Shown: in pieces, positions 9,799-18,241 of the stretch | Position numbering within the stretch: the stretch's first letter is position 1 | How the letters are laid out: every line of letters starts with the position of its first letter | Assembly: GCF_947496385.1 (NCBI RefSeq) | Contig: NZ_CANMCP010000001.1 | Coordinates: 248,001-312,000, forward strand | Direction: 5' to 3' | DNA: 64,000 nucleotides | Source of the DNA: an uncultured Croceicoccus sp. | GTDB lineage: Bacteria > Pseudomonadota > Alphaproteobacteria > Sphingomonadales > Sphingomonadaceae | The notes under the pieces: model-generated | Told to the model about the DNA's origin: nothing | Database searches by the model: none | What the model saw: the letters and a program-made list of their open reading frames with translations, nothing else | Made by a program: the position numbers and the translations under genes

Positions 9799-10508
9799 GC
9801 GCGCCTGTGTCCTATCGCCGGGGCGACGCGGGAATGCCGCGGGATCTGGTCCCGGAATATCGCTCGACCGTGCTGCGCGCGCCACAACAGCCACGCATCG
9901 AAATTCCGCACACCCTCACCGAAACGACCGGGCCTTCGGGATGCTGGGACCGGCTCATGGGCAAGGCGGCTGCGGATCTCACGGCGCAGCATCGCGGCGA
10001 ACCCATCGGGCAGCGGATCGTGGTGTCGGGGCGCGTTCTGGATGAAGACGGTCGCCCCGTGCCCGATACGGTCATGGAAATCTGGCAGGCGAACGCCGCC
10101 GGGCGGTATATCCACGCCAAGGATAGCTGGGATGCGCCGCTCGACCCCAATTTCACCGGGGCAGGGCGGATCGTCACCGATGCAGACGGGCGTTATCGTT
10201 TCACGACGATCCGGCCCGGTGCCTATCCTTGGGGCAATCACAAGAACGCATGGCGGCCCGCGCATATCCATCTCTCGCTGCTCGGCCCCGCATTCGCGAC
10301 GCGGCTGGTGACACAGATGTATTTTCCGGACGATCCGCTGATCGAGATCGACCCCATCGCCAATGCGATACCGATGCCCTACAGGCAGCGCATGGTGAGC
10401 CGGTTCGACATCGCAACGACGCAGCCGAACCGGGCGCTGGGCTATTTGTTCGACGTGGTCCTCAAAGGCCGAGAGCAGACCCCGTTTGAAGAGGATGGCC
10501 ATGACTGA
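9795..10508 (+). CDS. pcaH: Protocatechuate 3,4-dioxygenase, beta subunit
   Basis: Intradiol ring-cleavage enzyme, the Fe(III)-bearing chain (237 residues). The four expected iron ligands can be placed: Tyr105 (GRYIHAKD), Tyr144 (PGAYPW), His157 and His159 (WRPAHIHLS). It converts protocatechuate to 3-carboxy-cis,cis-muconate together with PcaG. An N-terminal PcaH-specific region with YRSTVLRAP precedes the dioxygenase core. It overlaps pcaJ by 4 bases and pcaG by 8. Confidence 0.96.
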   Translation: MSAPVSYRRGDAGMPRDLVPEYRSTVLRAPQQPRIEIPHTLTETTGPSGCWDRLMGKAAADLTAQHRGEPIGQRIVVSGRVLDEDGRPVPDTVMEIWQANAAGRYIHAKDSWDAPLDPNFTGAGRIVTDADGRYRFTTIRPGAYPWGNHKNAWRPAHIHLSLLGPAFATRLVTQMYFPDDPLIEIDPIANAIPMPYRQRMVSRFDIATTQPNRALGYLFDVVLKGREQTPFEEDGHD

Positions 10509-11205
10509 CGTGACCGCAACGCTGGAAGGCCGCAACGCAGCGCCGCGGCAGGACAATCAGGACCCCGATCTGTTCGGGCAGACCCCGTCGCAGACCGTCG
10601 GGCCGTTCTTCCACTATGGGCTGCCGTGGAAGGGCGGGGCCGATCTGGTCGGGAAATCCGACCTCGGTGCGCGACCGGAGCTGTTCGGGGAGGCGCACTA
10701 CGTGCTCAATCTCTCCGCGCCGACCGGGACGCCGCGCGGTGAGGCGATCGAACTCGTCGGAACCGTCCGCGATGCCGAGGGTGCGCCGGTGGCCGATGCA
10801 ATGATCGAAATCTGGCAGGCGAACGCCGAGGGCCGCTATCGAAGCGAGGACGATGCCCGCGACGATGCCGCGATCGACCCGCATTTCGTCGGCTTCGGCC
10901 GCTCCTCCACTTCGGATGAGGGCGCCTATCGGTTTCGGACCATCATGCCGGGCCGTGTACCGGGTCCGGACGGCACGCTTCAGGCGCCGCATATCGCGGT
11001 TTCCGTTTTCGCGCGCGGCGTGCTGAACCGGCTGGCGACGCGGGTGTATTTTGCAGGGAGCGAGGGGCTGGATACAGATGCGGTCCTTGCGCAGGTGCCG
11101 GAGGAACGGCGCGGCACGCTCCTCGCACGATCGGAGAAGGAGGGCGTCTGGACGCTCGACATCGCGCTCGGCGGGCCGGACGAAACGGTCTTCTTCGACC
11201 TGTGA
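10501..11205 (+). CDS. pcaG: Protocatechuate 3,4-dioxygenase, alpha subunit
   Basis: Structural partner of PcaH (234 residues), with the same fold but without the full set of iron ligands: the region aligned with the PcaH His pair reads LQAPHIAVSVFARG. Its opening TPSQTVGPFFHYGL is characteristic of PcaG. The ATG at 10501 lies about seven bases after GAGG; the ATG at 10495 is an alternative. Its stop overlaps pcaB as GTGA. Confidence 0.95.
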   Translation: MTDVTATLEGRNAAPRQDNQDPDLFGQTPSQTVGPFFHYGLPWKGGADLVGKSDLGARPELFGEAHYVLNLSAPTGTPRGEAIELVGTVRDAEGAPVADAMIEIWQANAEGRYRSEDDARDDAAIDPHFVGFGRSSTSDEGAYRFRTIMPGRVPGPDGTLQAPHIAVSVFARGVLNRLATRVYFAGSEGLDTDAVLAQVPEERRGTLLARSEKEGVWTLDIALGGPDETVFFDL

Positions 11206-12341
11206 GCGACCGGCTCCTCCGCAGGCCGGCAACGACGGCAGCCATGCTCGACACGTGGAGCGATGACCGGATCGTCGCCCACGCGCTGGCGTTCGAAAGC
11301 GCCCTTGCCGAAGCGCAGGCAAAGCACGGCGTGATCGATCGCGAAATCGCCCGCAGCATAACCGATTGCTGCGCAACATTGCGCATCGATCCCGCCGCAT
11401 GGGCGGACGAAGCCGCGCTCGCCGGAACGCTCGCGATCCCGCTCGTTCGCTCCATCAGGAACGCCGTTCCTGACGCGGCGAAGCCTTCGGTGCATCGCGG
11501 CGCGACGAGCCAGGACGTCGCCGACAGCGTGATGATGATGCAGGTTCGCGAAGGGGCCCAGCTCATCACCCGCGACGCATCGCGCGTGCTGACCGCGCTG
11601 GCGTCGAAAGCGCGTGAACACGCCGCCACGCCGGCGATGGGGCGCACCTTGTTGCAGGATGCGCTGCCGATTGCGCTCGGCCTTCGCATTGCGCAGTGGC
11701 ATGCGGGAATCGCGCAGGCGCGCGACATGTTCGCGGATGCGGTCGAAACCCATGCCGCGCTTCAATTGGGCGGACCGGTCGGAACCCGTGCGGGGCAGGG
11801 CGGAAATGGCGCGGCCATTGCAGAGGACATGGCGGCACGTCTGGGATTGCGTGCGGCGCCGCCGTGGCATGCGCGGCGCAATGGCCCCGCATCGATCGCC
11901 GTGTCTCTTGCCATGCTGATCGGGGCGGTCGGCAAGATGGCGCGCGACGTCGCGCTGATGTCGCAGAACGCCATCGGCGAGGCCCGCGAACCCGCGGTCG
12001 AAGGGCGCGGCGGTTCCTCTGCGATGGCGCACAAACGCAACCCTACCGGGTGCCAGACCGCGCTTTCGGCGGCCGGACGGGCACCGGGGCTGGCCGCGAC
12101 CATGCTGGGCGGGCTGAGCGCGGAACTGGAACGCGGGCTTGGCGGATGGCAGGCCGAGGCACCGGTCATTGCAGAGCTGTTCCTGCTCGCCGCGGGGGCG
12201 CTTTCCGCGATGGCGGACGTGGCGGAGGGACTCGAAATCGATTGTTCGGCGCTCGCCGGCTTCGTGCCCGAAGGTCCGAAGGACCTCGGCGAATGCGCAA
12301 AGCTGATCGAGGCGCTGCTCACACCAGGCAAGGAAGACTGA
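11202..12341 (+). CDS. pcaB: 3-carboxy-cis,cis-muconate cycloisomerase
   Basis: Fumarase/aspartase-superfamily enzyme that lactonises 3-carboxymuconate. At 379 residues it is shorter than the roughly 450-residue pseudomonad form, a length seen in alphaproteobacterial PcaB. The GTG start overlaps the pcaG stop. The conserved regions are HRGATSQDVADS (98-109) and the superfamily signature GSSAMAHKRNP (271-281) with its catalytic-loop serines. It sits in pathway order between pcaG and pcaDC. Confidence 0.94.
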   Translation: MSDRLLRRPATTAAMLDTWSDDRIVAHALAFESALAEAQAKHGVIDREIARSITDCCATLRIDPAAWADEAALAGTLAIPLVRSIRNAVPDAAKPSVHRGATSQDVADSVMMMQVREGAQLITRDASRVLTALASKAREHAATPAMGRTLLQDALPIALGLRIAQWHAGIAQARDMFADAVETHAALQLGGPVGTRAGQGGNGAAIAEDMAARLGLRAAPPWHARRNGPASIAVSLAMLIGAVGKMARDVALMSQNAIGEAREPAVEGRGGSSAMAHKRNPTGCQTALSAAGRAPGLAATMLGGLSAELERGLGGWQAEAPVIAELFLLAAGALSAMADVAEGLEIDCSALAGFVPEGPKDLGECAKLIEALLTPGKED

Positions 12342-12343
12342 CG

Positions 12344-13540
12344 ATGCCGTTCGCGCGTAATGACGATGCCCGCATTTACTGGAAGATCGAGGGGGCGGCG
12401 GATCGCGCCCCGCTCGTCCTGCTCCATTCGATCGGCACCGATATGGGCCTGTGGGAAGCATGCCTGCCGCTTCTGCTGCCCGATTTTCGCGTGCTGCGGA
12501 TCGACACGCGCGGTCATGGCGCGTCCGATGCGCCGGCCGGCGACTATACGCTGTCGACATTGGCACGCGATGTCGTGGCGGTGATGGACGCCGCCGGTAT
12601 CGCACAGGCGCGCATCGCGGGGGTGTCGCTGGGCGGTATGATCGCGATGCAACTGGCGCTCGATCATCCGGACCGCGTGACGGGCCTCTCGCTCATCTGC
12701 ACCTCCGCCACGATGGATCGCGATGCCTGGCAGACCCGTGTGGATACGGTGCGAAGCGAGGGCATGGAGGCGATTGCCGACCTCGCCATGGGGCGCTTTC
12801 TCGACCCGGCGTTTGTCGCCAGCCATCCGGAAATTGCCGAGAGTATTCGCGGCGGCCTGCTCACCATGGATCCGGCGGGCTATGCCGGCGCGGGATGCGC
12901 GATCCGCGATATGGAACTTGCGGGCAGGCTGAACGAGATCGCCGTGCCTACGCTTGTCGTGACCGGCATGCAGGACCTTTCCACCCCGCGCGATCCGCAT
13001 GGCGAGAGATTGCTTGCCGATATTCCGGATGCGACCGGGGCCGAACTCAAATGCGCGCATCTGGCGCCGGTGGAGGCACCGCGTGCACTGGCCGGCGCGC
13101 TGCGAAGGTTCTTCCTTCGCGACGACCAGGTCGATGCGGCTGGAGAGACATTGTTCGAGGCCGGTCTGCGCAATCGCCGCCGCGTCCTGGGCGATGCGTG
13201 GGTCGATCGCAGCCTTGCCGGACGCACGCCGTTCACCGCCGATTTTCAGGCGATGATCACCCGCATCGCGTGGCAGGAAATCTGGGGCCGCCCCGGTCTC
13301 GACGATCGCACGCGCCGCCTGCTCGTGCTCGCCATTACCGCCAGCCTGTCGCGATGGGAGGAATTCGCGCTTCATGTCCGTTCCGGGCTGGAGCAGGGCG
13401 GCTTTACCCGCGACGAATTGAAGGAGGTGTTGATGCAGACCGCGATCTACGCCGGCGTCCCTGCGGCGAACACCGGCTTTTCCGAAGCGGTCAAGATCAT
13501 CGACGCGCTCGACGCGAGGGATGCGGCCGCGCCGGAATGA
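12344..13540 (+). CDS. pcaL: Fused 3-oxoadipate enol-lactonase / 4-carboxymuconolactone decarboxylase
   Basis: Single 398-residue protein joining two consecutive pathway steps. Residues 1-260 are an alpha/beta hydrolase (PcaD): oxyanion region LLHSIGTDM, nucleophile Ser95 in GVSLGG, acid Asp211, base His239. Residues about 270-395 are a carboxymuconolactone decarboxylase (PcaC) with WEEFALHVRSG and AIYAGVPAAN. The order is D then C, as in PcaL proteins described from actinobacteria and some proteobacteria. The start lies two bases after the pcaB stop. It is the last gene of the operon before a strong hairpin. Confidence 0.94.
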   Translation: MPFARNDDARIYWKIEGAADRAPLVLLHSIGTDMGLWEACLPLLLPDFRVLRIDTRGHGASDAPAGDYTLSTLARDVVAVMDAAGIAQARIAGVSLGGMIAMQLALDHPDRVTGLSLICTSATMDRDAWQTRVDTVRSEGMEAIADLAMGRFLDPAFVASHPEIAESIRGGLLTMDPAGYAGAGCAIRDMELAGRLNEIAVPTLVVTGMQDLSTPRDPHGERLLADIPDATGAELKCAHLAPVEAPRALAGALRRFFLRDDQVDAAGETLFEAGLRNRRRVLGDAWVDRSLAGRTPFTADFQAMITRIAWQEIWGRPGLDDRTRRLLVLAITASLSRWEEFALHVRSGLEQGGFTRDELKEVLMQTAIYAGVPAANTGFSEAVKIIDALDARDAAAPE

Positions 13541-13571
13541 GCGGGCCGGCGCCATCCGGCGCCGGTCCCGC
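13541..13571. terminator. Hairpin between convergent pcaL and Rieske oxygenase genes
   Basis: GCGGG-CCGGCGCC, a four-base ATCC loop, then GGCGCCGG-T-CCCGC: 13 pairs with one bulged T, directly after the pcaL stop and just beyond the stop of the opposing gene. There is no T run, so termination strength is uncertain; the position suits a bidirectional terminator. Confidence 0.6.
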
Positions 13572-13582
13572 GGATCCGATGA

Positions 13583-14608
13583 TCAGCCGGACGTTTCGGC
13601 CGCGATCGCCTTTGCAATGATGCGGCGGGCGCGCACACCCCCCTGATCGATGGAATAGGCGTTGAGCTTCATGTCCGGGTTCGTCTCGACCGCCCGCTGC
13701 TGCGCCTCGAGGATTTCGCGGTCCTCGGCAAAGACGGCGGCCTGCTGTTCGCGAAAACGCGCGGTGAAACCGGCATCGTCGATGTCGAAATTGCGCGCCA
13801 TGCCCCAGAAATAATGATGGGTCGTTTCCGTCTCCGGCGTCATGAAATCGATCACCATGCCGCGCACGCCCTGATCATGGGATTCCAGCGTCGCGCCCGA
13901 TCCGACAGGTGCGACACCGACGTCGATCATGACCGATGCGGGCAGGTCGAAGCGGCAGATCTGCCAACGATCGACATTCCCGTCTTTCTTGAGCGCGCCG
14001 CGCCAGAACGGCGGCGCGTCAATATCGGGTATCCACCGGCTGAGATAGGCGGTCTGACCTTCGGTGCGGCTTTCCATCGGGCTTTCCATCAATTCCTGCT
14101 GCCCGATCGAGCCGGAATGCACGTAGGTTTCATGCGTGAGGTCCATGAGATTGTCGATCATCAGGCGGTAATCGCACGCGACGTGGTAATACCCGCCATC
14201 GTGGGTCCATCCATCGGCTTCGCACGGCCAGAGTTCGGGGATGAGGCTTGGGTCGGCCTTCTCCTTCTCGCCAATCCAGATCCAGACGAAGCGATATTTC
14301 TCATGGACGATGAACGTCTCGGTGCAAACGCGGGTATTGACCGGTTCGGAGCGCAGCGGCATTTCCTCGGCAACGCCGTCCGGGCCAAGCTTTAGCCCGT
14401 GATAGCGACAGCGAATGGAATCCCCTTCGCGCAGACCCATGGAAAGCGGAAGCATGCGATGCGGACAGGCATCGCGCATGGCCACGACGCTGCGATCGAG
14501 CTTGCGATACAGCATGACGGGAACATTGCAGATCGTGCGGGCAAGCGGTTCCGACCCGATTTCGTAATCCCAGCCCGCGACATACCAGGCGTTGTTCAAC
14601 CAACTCAT
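13583..14608 (-). CDS. vanA: Rieske oxygenase, vanillate O-demethylase oxygenase (VanA-like)
   Basis: Non-haem iron oxygenase component of 341 residues, predicted to demethylate vanillate to protocatechuate, feeding the neighbouring pca operon. The Rieske [2Fe-2S] ligands are Cys48-Pro-His50 and Cys67-x2-His70; the opening MSWLNNAWYVAGW and CPHRMLPLSMG are typical of VanA. The mononuclear iron motif is in DNLMDLTHETYVHSGSIG. I chose the ATG five bases after GAGG; upstream ATG and GTG codons exist. The required reductase (vanB) is not adjacent. Related demethylases acting on other methoxy-aromatics cannot be excluded. Confidence 0.85.
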   Translation of the reverse strand: MSWLNNAWYVAGWDYEIGSEPLARTICNVPVMLYRKLDRSVVAMRDACPHRMLPLSMGLREGDSIRCRYHGLKLGPDGVAEEMPLRSEPVNTRVCTETFIVHEKYRFVWIWIGEKEKADPSLIPELWPCEADGWTHDGGYYHVACDYRLMIDNLMDLTHETYVHSGSIGQQELMESPMESRTEGQTAYLSRWIPDIDAPPFWRGALKKDGNVDRWQICRFDLPASVMIDVGVAPVGSGATLESHDQGVRGMVIDFMTPETETTHHYFWGMARNFDIDDAGFTARFREQQAAVFAEDREILEAQQRAVETNPDMKLNAYSIDQGGVRARRIIAKAIAAETSG

Positions 14609-14744
14609 CATCACCTCTCTTCGAACATCGTCTTCACCGCTGGCTGCCTGGGCGAACCGGGCGGCGCGTGTTTGCGCTATTCATGCTCCTGCCCGATCGC
14701 CGAAGCCATAATAAAACGCCGATTTCTGTTTGCTGGAAGGCGCG

Positions 14745-16049
14745 TTACATAGCGATCCTTCTCACCACAAGCGTGAGAACAGCCGCCCCCATCAATGAGC
14801 CCAGCGCCATCAGCAAGGCGACGGAGCCAAGCCCGTATCCGGCGGAAAAGAGAAATCCCGCGAGCGCCGGGGCCAGCGCGGAGCCACCCCGCCCAAACCC
14901 GATGACCACGCCGGTTCCCGACGCCCGGAATTCGGTGGGAAACGCATTTGCGACGACCGCGTAAATCCCGACGACGCCGGCATTGGTCACGAAACCGGCA
15001 ATTGCTGCCGCCATGGAAAGGTCCGCTAGGTCGGACCGGGCCTGGCCAAACCAGACGACCGCCGCCGATGACAGCAGCATGGCCAGCACGGTGAGCCAGA
15101 ACACCCTTACCCGAAGCGTAAGAAGCCCCAGTGTCACACTCCCCAACAGACCGCCGACGCTCGCCCAGACGAGCACCGTGGCCGCGGACGAGGGCGCGAA
15201 GCCCATGTCGGCAACGATCTTCGGTATCCATTTCAGAATGAAATAGAACGTCATGATATGCGCGAAATAGACAAAGGTCAGCGCCGCGGTGGGAAGCAGA
15301 TGGCTCCCGCTGACGAGCGATTTGAAACCGGGCCGTTCGCGCTCCGCGTCGGGCGGGGGCAGTGCGCCGATGGCCGGCTTCTTCATCCGCGCAAGGATGG
15401 CGTTGATCTTCACCAGCGCATCGGCGGGGCGTTTGTGCATGAGGAAATTGATCGATTCCGGTGCGCCGAACCACACGACCGGGATGAAGAGCAGCGACAC
15501 CACCGCGCCAAACTGAAAGATCGCGCGCCAGTCATAAATCGCGAGCAATTGCGCAGCGACGCTCCCGCCGATCACGTTTCCGAGCGGATAGCCTGCGGCC
15601 ATCAGCACGATGCACAGCGCGCGAAACCGTCCGTTGGCAACCTCCGCCGTCGCGGCATTCGTCGCGGCCAGCACCCCGCCGAGCCCCAGTCCGGTGAGCA
15701 CCCGCCACGCGCAAAGCGGGTATATGCCGTTCGCGGACGAGGCGCCGAACATGCCGAACGACACGATGCAAAGGCACGCCAGGATTACGGCGCGCCGGCC
15801 CAGCCCATCCGCCAACCGGCCGAAGATGATCGCCCCGAACGACATCCCGACAAGCTCCATGGACAGGACGATGCCAAGCGCGGCCCGGTCGATGCCCCAG
15901 TCCGCGGCGATGCCGGGCGAGGCGAAGCTGATCGAGAGCACGTCGAACCCGTCGAGCGCCAGCAGTCCGACCATGATCGCAACGACCGACCATTGGAAAC
16001 GCGACATATTGTCCGTTTCGATGGTCTGCCTCGGGTCCGTTTCGGTCAT
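14745..16049 (-). CDS. Aromatic acid:H+ symporter (AAHS-type MFS)
   Basis: Twelve-span major facilitator protein of 434 residues, likely importing vanillate, protocatechuate or 4-hydroxybenzoate. It shows the AAHS-family LLALDGFDVLSISFASPGIA in the first span, with the DGFD motif known from PcaK, and the loop 2-3 motif GRLADGLGRRAV. It lies upstream of and in the same direction as the VanA-like gene (136-base gap), which suggests a vanillate uptake and demethylation unit. The exact substrate is inferred. Confidence 0.85.
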   Translation of the reverse strand: MTETDPRQTIETDNMSRFQWSVVAIMVGLLALDGFDVLSISFASPGIAADWGIDRAALGIVLSMELVGMSFGAIIFGRLADGLGRRAVILACLCIVSFGMFGASSANGIYPLCAWRVLTGLGLGGVLAATNAATAEVANGRFRALCIVLMAAGYPLGNVIGGSVAAQLLAIYDWRAIFQFGAVVSLLFIPVVWFGAPESINFLMHKRPADALVKINAILARMKKPAIGALPPPDAERERPGFKSLVSGSHLLPTAALTFVYFAHIMTFYFILKWIPKIVADMGFAPSSAATVLVWASVGGLLGSVTLGLLTLRVRVFWLTVLAMLLSSAAVVWFGQARSDLADLSMAAAIAGFVTNAGVVGIYAVVANAFPTEFRASGTGVVIGFGRGGSALAPALAGFLFSAGYGLGSVALLMALGSLMGAAVLTLVVRRIAM

Positions 16050-16575
16050 TCTTGTGTATCCTTCTCGAACCGCGGCCTATCTGTCCGCCGATTGCGGCGT
16101 CGCCTCTGTTCCGGAGCCGTCCGCCCACGGTATTTTTCACGCACCATAGTTGTGAAACGGGCGAGCGATAGCAGGTGAAGGGGCGATTCCGACCGAAATT
16201 CTCCGTTGTAAATTCGCGCAGGATCCTGCTGCGTATGCGTCGCCGCGATGTCGGATATTCGGGCAGGCACCGCATCCATTATCACGATGGCAATGTTGGA
16301 GGTGCCCTTATTGGGCCGGATTGCACGGGCATTTTGCAAGGTTCGCCCGTGGCCGCGCGGCAAAGATCATCGCTTCAGGCGCCTTGCCGGAATGCCCGCA
16401 AACAGCATCCGCAATGGCCTGCCAACGATCCGCGCTTGTTCGCCGCGTTTTAGCACGATCCTGTCCTGCGTATCGCAAAACTGGCAACGATCGGTACGCC
16501 GTGGGAACCGCGCCTGTTCGTTCATGTCGGGAAGGAAGCTTTCCCCGCGTCGAATTTGATGCTAGGGCCACGCCG
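16050..16575. other. Divergent intergenic region between symporter and czc genes
   Basis: About 525 bases separating two divergent transcription units, so it should contain both promoters. I found no clear palindrome, MerR/ArsR-type spacing or open reading frame with support. Confidence 0.4.
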
Positions 16576-16914
16576 ATGTCCCGGCTTTTCGCCCGCTCCT
16601 TCATGCTGCAGCTTGTCGCGCTGTGCACTGCACTCGGTGTCCTCTGGGCGCCGGTGGCCGAGGCGTCCGAATGCGCAGGCGAGGCTCCGGTGGCCTCGCA
16701 ACTGGAGCAGCACGGCGAACCGGGCAGCGATGACGCGGGGCCGGAAAAGCACGGTACCTGTGCGCATGGCCACTGTCATCATGCATCGCATGCGGTTCGC
16801 AGTCCTGCCGGATCGTTCGCGCCGGATTCGGCTGCGGCCTCGCTCCATGCGGGGGAGCAGCCCCGCTTCGCGTCCATCCTGGTTGAACTGACCCTACCCC
16901 CTCCTCGCGCCTGA
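16576..16914 (+). CDS. Small exported His-rich protein ahead of the czc genes
   Basis: Protein of 112 residues with an N-terminal signal peptide (hydrophobic stretch LQLVALCTALGVLWA, likely cleavage after AEA). The mature part carries the His/Cys-rich patch EKHGTCAHGHCHHASH and ends in a Pro-rich tail. It is followed after 63 bases by czcC, with no terminator between. Such patches bind transition metals, so a periplasmic metal-binding or sensing role in the czc system is likely but inferred. I do not recognise a named family. Confidence 0.7.
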   Translation: MSRLFARSFMLQLVALCTALGVLWAPVAEASECAGEAPVASQLEQHGEPGSDDAGPEKHGTCAHGHCHHASHAVRSPAGSFAPDSAAASLHAGEQPRFASILVELTLPPPRA

Positions 16915-16991
16915 CGTTTGCCGCGCGTCGGACCTGTCTCCGACGCCGAACCGAACGTCAGCAGAGGAATTCCCTTCATGTCCGCCATATC

Positions 16992-18230
16992 ATGGCGAGC
17001 GGCTCCCTTCTGGGGGCTGATGCTCGCCTGTCCACGGGGCCTGCCAATGCGCAGGATTCGCGTGTCGTCACGCTCGACGATGCTCTTGCGCTGAGCGGGG
17101 TGGCCGAACAGGGCGATGCCCCTGTCACCAACCCGCGTCTGGTCGGCCCCCGCGCCGAGACGGACGCGGCGGCGGCACTTGTCGATCAAGCGCGCCTCAG
17201 GCCCAACCCCGAGATGTCCTTCGAAGTCGAGAACATCGCCGGAAGCGGCGCGTTTTCCGGACTTCAGTCGACGGAATACACCCTCTTGCTCGGCCAGCGT
17301 GTCGAGCTTGGCGGCAAGCGTTCCGCCCGGATTGATGCCGCCGAGGCGCAGGCAGCGCTGATGTCGCTAAAGGCGCAGTTGACCACGGTGGAACTGGGGC
17401 AGCTGGTTCGTGAGCGCTACATCGCGGCGGCCGCCGCCGCAGCGCGGTACGACCTTGCCCGGGACGTGACCGCGCGCAACGAGGAGCTGGCCCGTATAGC
17501 GCGCGTCCTTGTCGAGGTCGGGCGGGAGCCGCCTCTGCGTGCGCTGCGTGCGGACGCGGCCCTCGCCGAGGCGCGCGCGCGTCTTCTGGAAGCCGAGGCC
17601 GAAAGCCTGTCGGCGCGCACCGCGCTGGCATCGCTCTGGGCCGGGCCCGAAGCGCCGCTCGTTCCGGCGCAATTCCCTGAGCTCGTGCCGCCCGCCTCGC
17701 TGATGTCCGAGGTGCCGCAAAGCCTGCGCTATCGCGTCGCGCGGGCCGAAAGCACGGCCGCCGCCGCCGAGATCGCGCGACAGCGAAGCCTGCGGATCCC
17801 GGACCCGACCGTTTCCGCAGGTGTGCGGCGTCTCGAACAGACAAGCGACAACGCGTTCGTCGTTGGCGTGTCGGTTCCGCTGCCCTTCCGGGACCGGAAC
17901 CAAGGCAATATCGCGGCGGCCGGGGCCCGCCTGCGCGCCGCGACCGCCCGCCAGGCCGTCGCGCAGGCCGATTACGAACAATCCGTCGCCGCGGCCCGCG
18001 CGCGATATCGCGGCGCCGATGCGCGCGTCGAAACGCTCTCGCAGTCCTCGCTCCCGCAGGCCGAGGAGGCGCTACGCCTCGTCCGCATCGGATATCGCAA
18101 CGGGCGCTTTGCCCTGATCGAGGTTCTCTCCGCCGCGCAGGCACGCGACACGATCCGCGAGACGCTCATCGCCGCGCGCGAACAACGGGGCCTCGCCGCC
18201 GCCGAACTCATCGCCCTGGCCGCACAATGA
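16992..18230 (+). CDS. czcC: CzcC-like outer-membrane factor, apparently frameshifted in the signal peptide
   Basis: TolC-family channel of a heavy-metal RND pump, 412 residues in the readable frame. The mature part (SRVVTLDDALALS onward, two outer-membrane-efflux repeats, RVELGGKRSARIDAAEA) is intact. The start is problematic: this frame opens poorly (MASGSLLGADARL) and lacks a ribosome site, while another ATG at 16978, with AGAGGA upstream, encodes a good signal peptide (MSAISWRAAPFWGLMLAC) but runs to a stop at 17092. Adding one base near 17030 joins that peptide to STGPANA-QDSRV, a normal signal-peptidase site. I therefore suspect a one-base deletion, real or from assembly. It precedes czcB with a 4-base overlap. 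Confidence 0.82.
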   Translation: MASGSLLGADARLSTGPANAQDSRVVTLDDALALSGVAEQGDAPVTNPRLVGPRAETDAAAALVDQARLRPNPEMSFEVENIAGSGAFSGLQSTEYTLLLGQRVELGGKRSARIDAAEAQAALMSLKAQLTTVELGQLVRERYIAAAAAAARYDLARDVTARNEELARIARVLVEVGREPPLRALRADAALAEARARLLEAEAESLSARTALASLWAGPEAPLVPAQFPELVPPASLMSEVPQSLRYRVARAESTAAAAEIARQRSLRIPDPTVSAGVRRLEQTSDNAFVVGVSVPLPFRDRNQGNIAAAGARLRAATARQAVAQADYEQSVAAARARYRGADARVETLSQSSLPQAEEALRLVRIGYRNGRFALIEVLSAAQARDTIRETLIAAREQRGLAAAELIALAAQ

Positions 18231-18241
18231 AGGATATAGCA

